From UBA1660 sp964462035 (lineage in GTDB: Bacteria > Myxococcota_A > Polyangia > Polyangiales > Houyiibacteriaceae), in contig CAYXAP010000047.1 in the NCBI GenBank assembly GCA_964462035.1, positions 8,539-72,538 on the forward strand: a stretch of 64,000 bases of DNA. Direction: 5' to 3'. Shown one piece after another: positions 8,155-16,612 of the stretch. Each line of letters starts with the position of its first letter. Position 1 is the stretch's first letter. The notes under the pieces are model-generated. The model did not search any database. It was not told the DNA's origin and worked only from the letters and a program-made list of their open reading frames with translations. Both the position numbers and the translations under genes were made by a program.

Positions 8155-8361
8155 TCAGCCGGTGCGCTCGCTGTACCAGGCTTCGAACTCCGGGAACGCG
8201 ATCAGCCCATCTTCGTCGCCGTCGATGATGTCGAAGAGCTGTTCGGCCTTCGCCGGGTCCAGGGAAGACCCGAGGGTCTCCAGCAGCTTGCGGAACTCGA
8301 TGAGGTCGATCTGGCCGTTGCCGTCGTTGTCGGTCTGCTCGAACGCTTCGCGGACATCCAT
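8155..8361 (-). CDS. Small EF-hand calcium-binding protein
   Basis: 68 aa from ATG 8361 (a TTG start 30 bases upstream is possible). Two canonical EF-hand loops are visible: DNDGNGQIDLIE and DGDEDGLIAFPE, each flanked by helices (MDVREAFEQT, FRKLLETLG, AEQLFDIID, FEAWYSE). Both loops keep the acidic ligands at positions 1, 3, 5 and 12, so a paired two-site calmodulin-like domain is likely. There is no signal peptide, so it is probably cytoplasmic. It lies 109 bp downstream of the kinase start and on the same strand; a functional link to the kinase is not shown. Confidence 0.88.
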   Translation of the reverse strand: MDVREAFEQTDNDGNGQIDLIEFRKLLETLGSSLDPAKAEQLFDIIDGDEDGLIAFPEFEAWYSERTG

Positions 8362-8455
8362 GGCGCGGACGGTACCACCATTCCCGTCCAACGGAGCACC
8401 ACGCCGTCGACCGCTTCTCCAAATGGCGTGATGGCTGTAGCGTCCAACGAGTCGA

Positions 8456-8866
8456 ATGGCGGACGAGGTCGTGGTCGCTGCGCTCCGCGCCGCCGGCTAT
8501 GTCGGCTCTCGAGCCAGGTTGCGTCGCACCACCGGCGGGCGAACCCACGTGCTCTGGTTCGACGTCGATCGCGAGTCGGACGTCGCGCCATGCGTCAGCA
8601 TCGGGATGGCGGCGCTGGCTCCGCGGAAGGGGAGCACGCTCCAGCAGGACTACTCCCGCGCGCTCGGACCCCGAGCGGACCGGCAGCGACGCTTCCTCTA
8701 CGAGCTCCTGCCGACCGCGGAGCGCGGGCTCTTCTGGTACGAAGAAGCCGAGAGTCGCTGGGGAGCCGCTTGGCGTACCGAGCTCGCGGCGTACCTGCTC
8801 GCAGCCCTCGAGGGTCCCGCGGACCGCTGGCTTCGAGCGCGCGGGCGAACGCCGAAGCGAAAGTGA
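8456..8866 (+). CDS. Hypothetical protein (136 aa)
   Basis: Starts MADEVVVAALRAAGY. It shows an alpha/beta pattern with HVLWFDVDRES and CVSIGMAAL strands and a long C-terminal helix rich in Ala and Trp (WGAAWRTELAAYLLAALEG). It ends in a basic tail (RGRTPKRK) and has no signal peptide. The family is not recognised. It is divergent from the EF-hand gene (95 bp apart) and 47 bp upstream of the lipoprotein gene at 8914. Confidence 0.6.
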   Translation: MADEVVVAALRAAGYVGSRARLRRTTGGRTHVLWFDVDRESDVAPCVSIGMAALAPRKGSTLQQDYSRALGPRADRQRRFLYELLPTAERGLFWYEEAESRWGAAWRTELAAYLLAALEGPADRWLRARGRTPKRK

Positions 8867-8913
8867 GGGCGCTGGCCGGTAGCGGACCGGGGTCGCTCGG
8901 CTATCCTCTCGAG

Positions 8914-9654
8914 GTGCGCCATCTCCTCGTCTTGGTCTTCCTCGTCGGCTGCGCCGAGGACTCGCTCGGGCCCACCAACGAGTGCCGCGGCGAGGGCACC
9001 GACGGCGCGTCGGCTGCGTGTCTGACACCGACGCTCCCGCCCGAGTACTACGTCGAGGAAGCCAATCGCTACTTCGACACCCTCGACGTGGACCAGCCCG
9101 AGGACAGCATCCCGGACTACCACGAGCAGGTCGCGCGGTGGGAGTGGCCGCCGTGGCTCAAGCTCACGGGCTACGGCGCGACCGACATGATCGAGACCGG
9201 TCTGAGCCTGCGGCGCCTGGACCCCTCCACGGTGCCCGTGCGCGATTGCCGCTTCTTCGACACCCAGCCCTTCGCGCGCTGCTTCGTGGTCTTCGAGTAC
9301 GAAGAGGGCCCCTGCCCGATCTACGAAGAGTTCACCTTCAACGACGCGGGCGAGATGACCTTCATCGAAGCGTGGTCCGACCTGCCGGGGATGCTCCCGC
9401 AGGACCGTGAGGCGGACACGTGGGCCGAAGCGCCGGAGGTGTACCGCTTGGCCAACCTCGTGCCCGGTCTCGGCAACGCGACCGGATCCATCGATCTCGA
9501 GAGCGACGCGATGAAGCGTGCCGCGAGGCTCAACGAAGACGTCGCCGACTTCGCCGCGCGCGCGCCGAACTGGGGGCGGGCGTGGGGCCGCGAGCTCGTC
9601 AACGCGGACCCGGACTTCTTCGCTCAGGGCTGCGGCTGGACCACCGAGCCCTGA
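8914..9654 (+). CDS. Lipoprotein of unknown function, possibly NTF2/SnoaL-like
   Basis: 246 aa from GTG 8914, chosen because MRHLLVLVFLVGC is a lipoprotein signal with Cys13. The mature protein contains YYVEEANRYFDTLDVDQPED, YHEQVARWEWPPWLKLTGYG and the strands CFVVFEYEEG and EEFTFNDAGEMTFIEAWSD. A helix with 'YFD.LD', then strands ending 'F.F...G.mtfIEaWSD', is reminiscent of NTF2-like folds, but this is only a fold guess. It converges with the membrane-protein gene at 9657 with 2 bp between the stops. Confidence 0.65.
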   Translation: MRHLLVLVFLVGCAEDSLGPTNECRGEGTDGASAACLTPTLPPEYYVEEANRYFDTLDVDQPEDSIPDYHEQVARWEWPPWLKLTGYGATDMIETGLSLRRLDPSTVPVRDCRFFDTQPFARCFVVFEYEEGPCPIYEEFTFNDAGEMTFIEAWSDLPGMLPQDREADTWAEAPEVYRLANLVPGLGNATGSIDLESDAMKRAARLNEDVADFAARAPNWGRAWGRELVNADPDFFAQGCGWTTEP

Positions 9655-9656
9655 GA

Positions 9657-11042
9657 TCAGGCCAGGCCGAGCTCGTACTCGTAGTGGTACATGTACAGGC
9701 CGAGTAGCCGCGCGCCCATCGTGAGCGGGAACATGCTCAGCGCCGTCGCGATGAAGGAGCTGATGAAGAAGGGGAGGGTGGCCTCGGCGATACCGCCGAG
9801 GATGGTGGTGCCGACCAGCAGCCCGACGACGGGCAGCAGGGAGAGGCAGAGGAGGATGTAGCCGACCGGCGCCCGCACGATGAGCTTCACGCCAGCGACG
9901 AGGTTCAGGCCACCCAGGCAACCCTGTCCATGGGCCGCGAGGATCAGAGACGAGGGCAGGTAGAAGAGCCACAGCGCGATGGCCGCCAGGACGACGGGCG
10001 CGAGCATCGCCGACGAGGTGAGCAACCCGACGGTGACCGCCTGACCTGCGAGCTGGCCCGCGAGCCAAGCAATCAGGACGAGCGGAACGACGAAGGCCAG
10101 GAGTACCCGGACCGACGAGCTCAGCAGATCGTCCATGTGGCTCGTGTCGGATGGGCCCGGAGCACCCGGCTTGTTCATCGAGGCGCGACCGATGAGCGCG
10201 AAGAGATAGAGGCTGATCACCCCGAGGTGGAGCAGCGCCCCAAGGACGGACAGGTAGATCCCGAGGTGCAGGAGCAATGTCGGCAGCGTCGCCAAGAATG
10301 CGGTGCCCATGCTCTGCGCGACGACACCGGGGTCGAACGCGTATGCATAGGCGCCGGGAAGCGCGCCGACGAACGAGCCGCGGACCTCTCCGAGCAGCTC
10401 CTCCGGCGGGCGGCTGCTCGGCCCTGCCGATGACGGAGGCCGCGACGACATCGGCCGTGGGGGTGCTGACGAGAAGTGGCCTGGCGGCTGGCTCGGCGGC
10501 CCACCCATCGGGGGAACGCTCGACGGGCCCGAAGGGTAGGGCGAGATGCCGCCCACCGGCGGCTGTGAGTGCGCTGCGGGGGGCCGCAACGAGTCGACTC
10601 GCGACTCTTCGAGATCCAGCTCCAGGGGGCTGTCGTCCAGCCCGGGCAAGTCGATGGGGATGGGCGCGGGACGGCGGCTCGGCGGACGGCTGCTCGGCGG
10701 GCCGGAGATGGGTCGACCCGGCGCGGCGCTGGGTCGGCTGGAGATCGGGCGCACCACCGGGGGGGCGCCGGGCCGGAACGAGGGGGCTCGCTCTCCCGGA
10801 CGGGCGCTGGGTCGCTGAGAGGGGGGACCCGCGACGGGATTCAACCGGACTTCTGCGCCCAGATCACGGAGGCCATGAAAGAGTGCTTCGGCGTCGAGCT
10901 CGTCGACACTCTGCGCGACGAGCGCGGGCAGACGCCCCAACATCGTGGCCGTCTCGTCGAAGCCGAGGCTCAGCGCGGTCGCCACATCGGCGGTCGCCAC
11001 GTGTCGGGGGAGTGACAGCAGCTCGACGTCGTACGCGGACAC
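9657..11042 (-). CDS. Multi-span membrane protein with N-terminal small domain and Pro/Ser-rich linker
   Basis: 461 aa from GTG 11042. Residues 1-70 form a small alpha/beta domain (YDVELLSLPRH, LSLGFDETATMLGRLPA, LFHGLRDLGAEVRLNP), similar to compact domains that precede membrane regions in myxobacterial proteins and reminiscent of ribosomal L7/L12-like folds. Residues 71-225 are low-complexity Pro/Ser/Arg. From about 235 there are five or six hydrophobic segments (for example TAFLATLPTLLLHLGIYLSV, VLLAFVVPLVLIAWLAG, ILLCLSLLPVVGLLVG), as in Yip1/DUF4013-like membrane domains. The role is unknown. It is divergent from the lipoprotein gene at 11216. Confidence 0.7.
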   Translation of the reverse strand: MSAYDVELLSLPRHVATADVATALSLGFDETATMLGRLPALVAQSVDELDAEALFHGLRDLGAEVRLNPVAGPPSQRPSARPGERAPSFRPGAPPVVRPISSRPSAAPGRPISGPPSSRPPSRRPAPIPIDLPGLDDSPLELDLEESRVDSLRPPAAHSQPPVGGISPYPSGPSSVPPMGGPPSQPPGHFSSAPPRPMSSRPPSSAGPSSRPPEELLGEVRGSFVGALPGAYAYAFDPGVVAQSMGTAFLATLPTLLLHLGIYLSVLGALLHLGVISLYLFALIGRASMNKPGAPGPSDTSHMDDLLSSSVRVLLAFVVPLVLIAWLAGQLAGQAVTVGLLTSSAMLAPVVLAAIALWLFYLPSSLILAAHGQGCLGGLNLVAGVKLIVRAPVGYILLCLSLLPVVGLLVGTTILGGIAEATLPFFISSFIATALSMFPLTMGARLLGLYMYHYEYELGLA

Positions 11043-11215
11043 GTCAGGACGCTAATGCAACTGAGGTCGAGTGGGTAGGCGACGGTGCTCGTTCATCGAT
11101 GTGTGGTTGAGTGGAGGCGCCGATTCCTAGCGAACGTGACCCACTGGAACGCTGAGGATCGTTCACTGGTTTTCGTCCCTCGACGGCTCCGAGACCCACC
11201 CCTAGGTCCGGACCC

Positions 11216-12616
11216 ATGCGACGTACCCTTCCTTGGCTGGCCCTCGGCCTCTGCTTCTCCTTTGCTTGTGACGATGGTGGTTCGGGCACCGACACGCCCA
11301 TGCCCGACGCCAGCACGCCCGGCGACCCCGACTTCCTCGCGAGCTGTGCCTACGTGAACGGCTTCGCCGAAGCGGACGAGTGCCGCGAGTACGCCGGCGC
11401 CGGCTGGAACGCCGATGCGGCGGCCGAGGCCTGCGCCGATGTCTTCCTCGGCATGGCCGGTGAGCTCACGCTCGGCGAGCCCTGTACCTATCCCAACGAG
11501 ATCGGCCGCTGCGTCGTCGGTGACCTCGACGCCGACGGCTACACCATCATCCACACCGGCGATCCTGGCTCCTGCGGCGGCGCCCAGTCTGGCTGCGAGA
11601 CCTTCGCTGGCGGTACCTTCATCGCATCGGCCTCGTGCTCCGGCTGCACCGCAAGTGACGACGAGGGGCCCGGCGCCATCGTGCCCACCGAGCCCGACTG
11701 CCGCGAGCCGCTCGCCGGATCGCCGGACGGGCTGTCCGATGGTCTGGTCTGCACGCCCACCTTGATCAGCGCTTCGACCGAGCCGGGTCGCCGCTTCGAC
11801 GACTACGCCGACTGCGACGTCGTCCGCACGCAGCGGCCGTACTACGACATGGCGCCCGACTACGAGCCGAACCCCGCCGACCCGCGCCTGGACGACGCCG
11901 AGTACATGGCGGAGGTCACGTGGGTGAAGGAGCAGGCCGAGGCGTCCGCCTGCGTCTGCTGCCACTCCGAGACCGGCACGCCCAGCGGCCCGGCGGTCTG
12001 GGACATCGAAGCGGGCGACCTGTGGATCGACACCGTCTCCGACGAAGCCCTGGCGATGTTCGCGGGCTTCACGCCTTCCGACTCCTTCGGCTACCTACCA
12101 GCGGAGCAGAACAACGGTTTCGACCGGTCCATCACGGGGCTGCCGACCACCGACGTCGAGCGCTTGCAGGCGTTCGCCGAGATGGAGCTCGGCCGGCGAG
12201 GCCTCAGCCGCGCGGAGGCCGCGGAGCTTCCGCCCTTCGCGCCGCAGTTCCAGGATCTCATCGACTACGAGCCCGAGCCCTGCGAGGACGGCATCGGCAT
12301 CGACGATGAAGGTGCCCTGACCTGGACCGGCGGTGGCGCTCGCTACGTGTGGGTGCTCGAGCCGGACTCTGCTTCGCCCGGCGTTCCGCCCAACTGGGAT
12401 CTGCCCGAGGGCACCCTGTGGGCGCTCACGGTGCCCGCCGACAGTGCACCGATGAGCTGCGGCATGCGCTACGGCGAAGTGACCGGCGACATGGTTCAGC
12501 GCGTGCCCACTGATGGAGCGGAGCCACCGGCTCTGAGCTCGGGCGAGACCTACTACCTGGCCGTCATGCGCGACCTCGCGCAGCCGATCACTCGCTGCCT
12601 CTTCACCGCCCCGTGA
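11216..12616 (+). CDS. Secreted lipoprotein with a heme-type CXXCH motif
   Basis: 466 aa. MRRTLPWLALGLCFSFACDD is a lipoprotein signal with Cys18. The N-terminal half is Cys-rich (ASCAYVNGF, DECREYAG, EPCTYP, SGCETF, CSGCTAS). Near residue 245 is SACVCCHSETG, which contains CVCCH, matching the CXXCH heme-attachment pattern of c-type cytochromes; a single heme is therefore possible. An axial Met could come from nearby 'ALAMFAGF'. The C-terminal 120 residues look like beta-sandwich (WTGGGARYVWVLEP, YYLAVMRDLAQP). The next gene overlaps its stop by four bases, so the two are co-translated and probably work together. Confidence 0.75.
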   Translation: MRRTLPWLALGLCFSFACDDGGSGTDTPMPDASTPGDPDFLASCAYVNGFAEADECREYAGAGWNADAAAEACADVFLGMAGELTLGEPCTYPNEIGRCVVGDLDADGYTIIHTGDPGSCGGAQSGCETFAGGTFIASASCSGCTASDDEGPGAIVPTEPDCREPLAGSPDGLSDGLVCTPTLISASTEPGRRFDDYADCDVVRTQRPYYDMAPDYEPNPADPRLDDAEYMAEVTWVKEQAEASACVCCHSETGTPSGPAVWDIEAGDLWIDTVSDEALAMFAGFTPSDSFGYLPAEQNNGFDRSITGLPTTDVERLQAFAEMELGRRGLSRAEAAELPPFAPQFQDLIDYEPEPCEDGIGIDDEGALTWTGGGARYVWVLEPDSASPGVPPNWDLPEGTLWALTVPADSAPMSCGMRYGEVTGDMVQRVPTDGAEPPALSSGETYYLAVMRDLAQPITRCLFTAP

Positions 12617-13053
12617 GGCTGGGGGCCATCGGGCTCTGCGGTGCGCTGGCGCTCGGCGCCTGTGCACCGACCATCGAGCCGCTCCGGCCCGACGGCGGTC
12701 CTTCGATCGACGCGGGCCCGCTCGACTGCTCGAACGAGGAGGCGGTTCGCGCCGGTCTCCTCCAGCAGCGTTGCGGCGCCTCCGACTGTCACGACGACGA
12801 GCGCCCGGCCGCGGGTCTCGACCTGGTCAGCCCCGAGCCGAGCGCGCGGCTCGTGGGGGAGACTTCCATCCACGACGAGTGCGCCGATCGCGAGCTGGTG
12901 GTGCCGGGCGTCGCGCGGGCGAGCTTCCTGATGGACAAGGTCCTCGGAACGCAGGACACGCGCTGTGGGGACCCGATGCCATCGGCGACGACCTCGCTCT
13001 CGGTCGAGGAGCGCCGATGCCTCGTCGAGTGGATCGACTCGCTGCGGCCGTGA
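12613..13053 (+). CDS. Lipoprotein of the myxobacterial/planctomycete cytochrome-like family
   Basis: 146 aa from GTG 12613, which overlaps the previous TGA (GTGA). MRLGAIGLCGALALGAC is a lipoprotein signal. The mature part reads LLQQRCGASDCHDDERPAAG followed by LDLVSP, VVPGVARASFLMDKVLG, CGDPMPS and RRCLVEWIDSLRP. This order (C....CH, aaGLDL.sp, VvPG...aSfL..K..G, C...MP, C...WI) is a pattern I know from secreted cytochrome-like proteins of planctomycetes and myxobacteria. The heme motif is C-x4-CH rather than CXXCH. Paired with the upstream CXXCH lipoprotein it suggests an envelope electron-transfer or redox role. Confidence 0.75.
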   Translation: MRLGAIGLCGALALGACAPTIEPLRPDGGPSIDAGPLDCSNEEAVRAGLLQQRCGASDCHDDERPAAGLDLVSPEPSARLVGETSIHDECADRELVVPGVARASFLMDKVLGTQDTRCGDPMPSATTSLSVEERRCLVEWIDSLRP

Positions 13054-13144
13054 CGGTCAGCCGTGCCGCCGCCGCCAGAGCACGACCGCGAACGTCGCGC
13101 CGAGGAGCCACGGCGCTGGGCGTCGAATCGACGCGAGCTGAACG

Positions 13145-16100
13145 CTATCGCTTGCCGAGCGCGGCGGCCCGCATGACCCCGGCCGTGTGCGGGCACCTCA
13201 ACTCGGTCCCGAGCAGGTGGTGCTCGGCGGCCAGCGCGCCCAGCGTCATCTCTTGCCGCTCGAAGAGATCGTGTGCGCGCTCGACCAGTCGGTATCGCTC
13301 GTCCAGGAGGCCGGTCGCCAAGGTGGCCCAAGGTCTCGCCCCCGGGTGCCCCGTGAGCAGGAGCCGCGGGATCCACCGTCGGGCCTCGCGCTCGCGACCC
13401 GAGCCGATGGCTGCCTGCACGGCGAGTCGCGCGATCGCGTAGCGAGGCCACCGGAAGAGCCATTGCCCGCTCGATCGCAGCTGCGGCCAGGCGCGTTCGA
13501 AGCGCGTCCACGCGTCCGCGCCTTGATAGAGGTCCAACCGCACTCGGGCGACGAGGTCGAGGAAGTGTGGGAGCTCGAAGCCCCCAGGTGGCAGCGAGAG
13601 CGCGTCCAGCCTGGACCGAAGGACCTCGGGCTGGTGGCAGATCAGCCAGGCGGTTGCGCCGAAGCCCCGATAGAAGCACTGGCGATAGAGTGCGTCCCCG
13701 CGTTCGTCTGCCAGCTCGGCTTGGGTGGGCACGGACGCCACGACCGTGTCGAGCTGGCCTCGCTCGAGCGCGACCCAGCTCGCGTACATCTCACAGTTCG
13801 CCCGTTCCCAACTCCGCGCGCCCAGCAGCTCCGAGTAGTGCGCGCTGGCCTTCGCCAGTGCCTCGGCCGCGGGTTCGAGCGCTCCGCGGAAGTAGTCGCC
13901 AGCGCCGGTGCTCAGCTCCATCATCGCGCGCGTCGCCAGGTCGACCGAAGGCGCCAGTCGATCCATGGCGGCTCGCAGCCGTTCGCCGTGTCGGTTCGCC
14001 CCCGGTCCCCCCGCCAACATCGTGTACGAGTACTCCACGGCCAGCGCGCGGCCGACCTGGTCGGGCCGGCCCTCGCGAAGCGCGAGCGCGGTGAAGCGTG
14101 CCTGCGCCACCGCGGAGTCCGCGAGGTGTACCAGGGCGAGGCCGAGGCCGGTCGTCCATGCCAGCTCGATCGCCTCGTCTGTGGCGGGGTCCGGAGAGCG
14201 AGGCGGTGGGTCGAGCGGCTGGCGTCGAACCTCCTTGCGCGCTCGGATGAGTGCACGGGCGCGGCCCGCCACGGAGTCGGGCAGCTCCGCTCCCGCTCGT
14301 CGGTGGCATCGACGGAGCATCGCTCGCCCACGCTCCACTTCGCCGGCCCGAAGCCATTGCTCAGCGGCCATGCGTTCGAGTCGTCCCCGGTCTCCTTCCT
14401 CGGCGAGCGCCTCGTAGATCTCTGCCGCTTCGGTCGCGTCTCCCCGCCGGGCGAGGACGTCGGCGAGCTCTCCCCGAACGAGCCGGCGGTCCGTCGTGGG
14501 ATCGCCATGCGCAAGCAGCCAACGGTAGCGCTGGGCGGCCCGGTGGAGCGCCAGCTTCGCGGAGAGCGCGCGTGCGGAGTCGAGGGCGACCAGCCGCGCG
14601 CGCTCTCGATCGCCCGCCGCTGCCCAGTGCGTGAAACGGGCGTCGACGTCCTCGGGCATCGCCCGTTCGAACGCCTCGGCGAGGCGAAGGTGGTGGGCGT
14701 GCTCGGTTGCCTTGGGCAAGGCGCTCGAGAGGACGGCGCCCGAATGCTGGTGGCAGAGCACGACCACGTGGCGACCGCCTCGGTCCCGCTCCAGTCGTAC
14801 GAGCCCCTCCTCGAGCAGGTCACAGATGGTGGATAGCGCCAGCCCACCGCATGCGCCGATCACCTCCGCATCGAGGGGGGCGCCGTGCACCGCGAGGAGC
14901 TCGAGGAGCTCGCGCTGGGCGTCGTTCGTGCGGGGACTCGTCGAGAGGGCGAGCTCCGGCGCACTTCGTGGCCACTCGCTCTCGGGCGTCTCCGCCCGCT
15001 CTCGGTGCCAGAGGGCAGCCCGCTCCAGGAGCAGGGGGTTTCCCTCGCAGAGCTCCACGAGGTGGGCGCGCACCTCCGGCGCCATCGTCGGCTCCACCGT
15101 CTTCAGCAGCTCATCGCTCGCCTTCCCGGTCAGCGGCGCCAACCAGATGACGTCGCCGGGGTCCGGGCGGAACGAGCGAGGGAGCTCGTCGACGGCCCCG
15201 CTGGTGGTCACCACCTGCCGCAAGTCGAGCGAGGCCGCCTCCGCCATCGAGCGGATCCGTGCCAGCAGCGAGGCGCTGTCCGTGTCGGCCCATTGTGCGC
15301 CGTCGATGAAGAGCAGTACTGGTCCAGCCGTCGCCCGACTGGCCACCGCGATGAAGGCTGCGGCCAGCGCATCGAGATTGGCTTTGCCGGCGGCCGCGGA
15401 GCTCTCGAGGGTGCGGAGCGGAGCCCCCAGCTCCGCCGCGCGACCCCACTCCACGAGCTGGTGGATCGGACCGTCGAGCGCGTTGAAGACCACGTGCTCC
15501 CGCGGATGACAGATACCCGTCAGTGCCGGCATCTCCAGCTGTCCGAGCACCTCACGCAGCAGCCGCGTCTTGCCCACCCCGGGTGGTCCTGCGAGCGCGA
15601 CTCGGGCGCCAGGTCGGCCCAGCATGGCGCTCAGTGCGTCGGCATCGGCCGAACGTTCGAAGAGATCGGGCGCCCGGACCCAACGCCGGGGCGCGCCCAA
15701 CACGCGAAAGACCTCTCGAGCCGCCGCTCGTTGGCTTGCGACCGGCGCCATCAAGTGGTCGAGCAAGGGCGCGAGCGCTCGCGCAGCTGGCGGGAGTGAA
15801 GGCGCGCTGTCGACGGGTTGGGCGTTGAACCAAGCGGTGGCCGTCTTGGCAGGGGCGGGGCCGAAAGGCAGCTCGCCCACCAGCGCCTCGAAGAGAAGCA
15901 CCCCGAATGCAAACCAATCGGAACCTGGGGTCGGAGGGCTTCCGTGGAGTAGCTCGGGTGCGGCGTAGGCGAAGGTGCCGCTGAAGCGCCCCGAGGAACG
16001 CCGGGGGTCGACTCGATGAGCGAGCTCGAAGTCGACCAGCACCGGCCGCTCGTCTTCTGCCATCAGCACGTTCGCCGGTTTCAGATCGCCGTGGACCAAT

Positions 16101-16507
16101 CCACCGGCGTGTAGGTAGGCCAGCGCATCGGCGAGCTGCGCGAACACTCGGCCCACCAGCGCCGTCCGCCGAGCCGGGTCCATCTCCTGAGCGCAGCGGC
16201 GGACCACGTCGAGACCGCCGATGCGCTCCATCGTGAAGAACGCGCCCTCCGTCCGTTCGTGGAGCTCGTGGAGTCGAACCAGGTTCGGGTGGCGCAGGGC
16301 ACGCGCGAGCCGGAACTCGCGCTTCAATCGCGCCACCGAATCCGGTTCGTCGATCCATTTCAGCGCCAGTCTCTCTCCCGACTCCTCGTGTCGGGCCTCG
16401 TAGACCCGAGCGAACGAACCACGTCCGATCGGGCCGTCCACCCGAAACGGGCCGAGCCGCGATTGCACTGGCTCACCCGGCCTGGCTGACCCCATGCTCT
16501 TCCCCAT
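13145..16507 (-). CDS. Ser/Thr kinase fused to an AAA-type ATPase and TPR-like region (PknK-like)
   Basis: 1120 aa from ATG 16507 (GTG 16519 and ATG 16495 are alternatives). The kinase domain covers residues 20-275: IGRGSFARVY (27-36), Lys50, HGDLKPAN (139-146; HGD instead of HRD), DFE (159-161) instead of DFG, and APE (183-185). The Asp residues are kept, so activity is possible. Residues 285-560 form a P-loop ATPase: Walker A GPPGVGKT (307-314) and Walker B VLLFIDGAQW (397-406), similar to the ATPases of MalT-type and guanylate-cyclase-fused regulators. The rest is Ala/Leu/Arg-rich helices consistent with TPR repeats, with no DNA-binding domain. Myxobacteria carry many such kinases. It is divergent from a sigma54-activator-like gene, a likely signalling partner. 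Confidence 0.92.
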   Translation of the reverse strand: MGKSMGSARPGEPVQSRLGPFRVDGPIGRGSFARVYEARHEESGERLALKWIDEPDSVARLKREFRLARALRHPNLVRLHELHERTEGAFFTMERIGGLDVVRRCAQEMDPARRTALVGRVFAQLADALAYLHAGGLVHGDLKPANVLMAEDERPVLVDFELAHRVDPRRSSGRFSGTFAYAAPELLHGSPPTPGSDWFAFGVLLFEALVGELPFGPAPAKTATAWFNAQPVDSAPSLPPAARALAPLLDHLMAPVASQRAAAREVFRVLGAPRRWVRAPDLFERSADADALSAMLGRPGARVALAGPPGVGKTRLLREVLGQLEMPALTGICHPREHVVFNALDGPIHQLVEWGRAAELGAPLRTLESSAAAGKANLDALAAAFIAVASRATAGPVLLFIDGAQWADTDSASLLARIRSMAEAASLDLRQVVTTSGAVDELPRSFRPDPGDVIWLAPLTGKASDELLKTVEPTMAPEVRAHLVELCEGNPLLLERAALWHRERAETPESEWPRSAPELALSTSPRTNDAQRELLELLAVHGAPLDAEVIGACGGLALSTICDLLEEGLVRLERDRGGRHVVVLCHQHSGAVLSSALPKATEHAHHLRLAEAFERAMPEDVDARFTHWAAAGDRERARLVALDSARALSAKLALHRAAQRYRWLLAHGDPTTDRRLVRGELADVLARRGDATEAAEIYEALAEEGDRGRLERMAAEQWLRAGEVERGRAMLRRCHRRAGAELPDSVAGRARALIRARKEVRRQPLDPPPRSPDPATDEAIELAWTTGLGLALVHLADSAVAQARFTALALREGRPDQVGRALAVEYSYTMLAGGPGANRHGERLRAAMDRLAPSVDLATRAMMELSTGAGDYFRGALEPAAEALAKASAHYSELLGARSWERANCEMYASWVALERGQLDTVVASVPTQAELADERGDALYRQCFYRGFGATAWLICHQPEVLRSRLDALSLPPGGFELPHFLDLVARVRLDLYQGADAWTRFERAWPQLRSSGQWLFRWPRYAIARLAVQAAIGSGREREARRWIPRLLLTGHPGARPWATLATGLLDERYRLVERAHDLFERQEMTLGALAAEHHLLGTELRCPHTAGVMRAAALGKR

Positions 16508-16576
16508 CGGGTTCCCCACTCTTCACGCGTTCGTTCTCGACTGACGGCCGACTCTACGACATAAGCTCGACAGTCG

Positions 16577-16606
16577 TTGTACCAGCCGCAATCGGTGTCG
16601 CATAAT
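16577..16606 (+). promoter_or_regulatory. Candidate housekeeping promoter giving a near-leaderless mRNA
   Basis: TTGTAC at 16577-16582 and CATAAT at 16601-16606 are separated by 18 bp and match -35 and -10 boxes. The start of transcription would fall at about 16612-16614, essentially on the ATG at 16613. There is no purine-rich ribosome-binding site between the -10 box and the ATG other than GAGG (16608-16611), consistent with leaderless or near-leaderless translation. Confidence 0.4.
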
Positions 16607-16612
16607 CGAGGT

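Noticed and set aside
9650..9661. Palindrome CCTGA-GA-TCAGG at convergent stops
   Set aside because: Stem only 4-5 pairs; mostly forced by the two facing TGA codons. The same applies to 25759-25771.
11146..11163. GAACG-N8-CGTTC inverted repeat in the divergent spacer at 11.1 kb
   Set aside because: Five-base arms are expected by chance in this many intergenic bases.
13057..13144. Minus-strand reading RRPAPWLLGATFAVVLWRRRHG after the kinase stop, resembling a MYXO-CTERM-like sorting tail
   Set aside because: It is out of frame with the kinase gene, has no start codon, and lacks the Cys/Ser-Gly part of the MYXO-CTERM signal. It may be chance hydrophobic sequence.
13187..14836. Long open frame on the plus strand opposite the kinase-ATPase gene (similar ones at 20843-22051, 38566-39534, 28804-30011 and elsewhere)
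   Set aside because: High GC keeps antisense frames open. Translations are Arg/Pro/Ser-rich, without domains or signal peptides, and lie wholly over clear genes.
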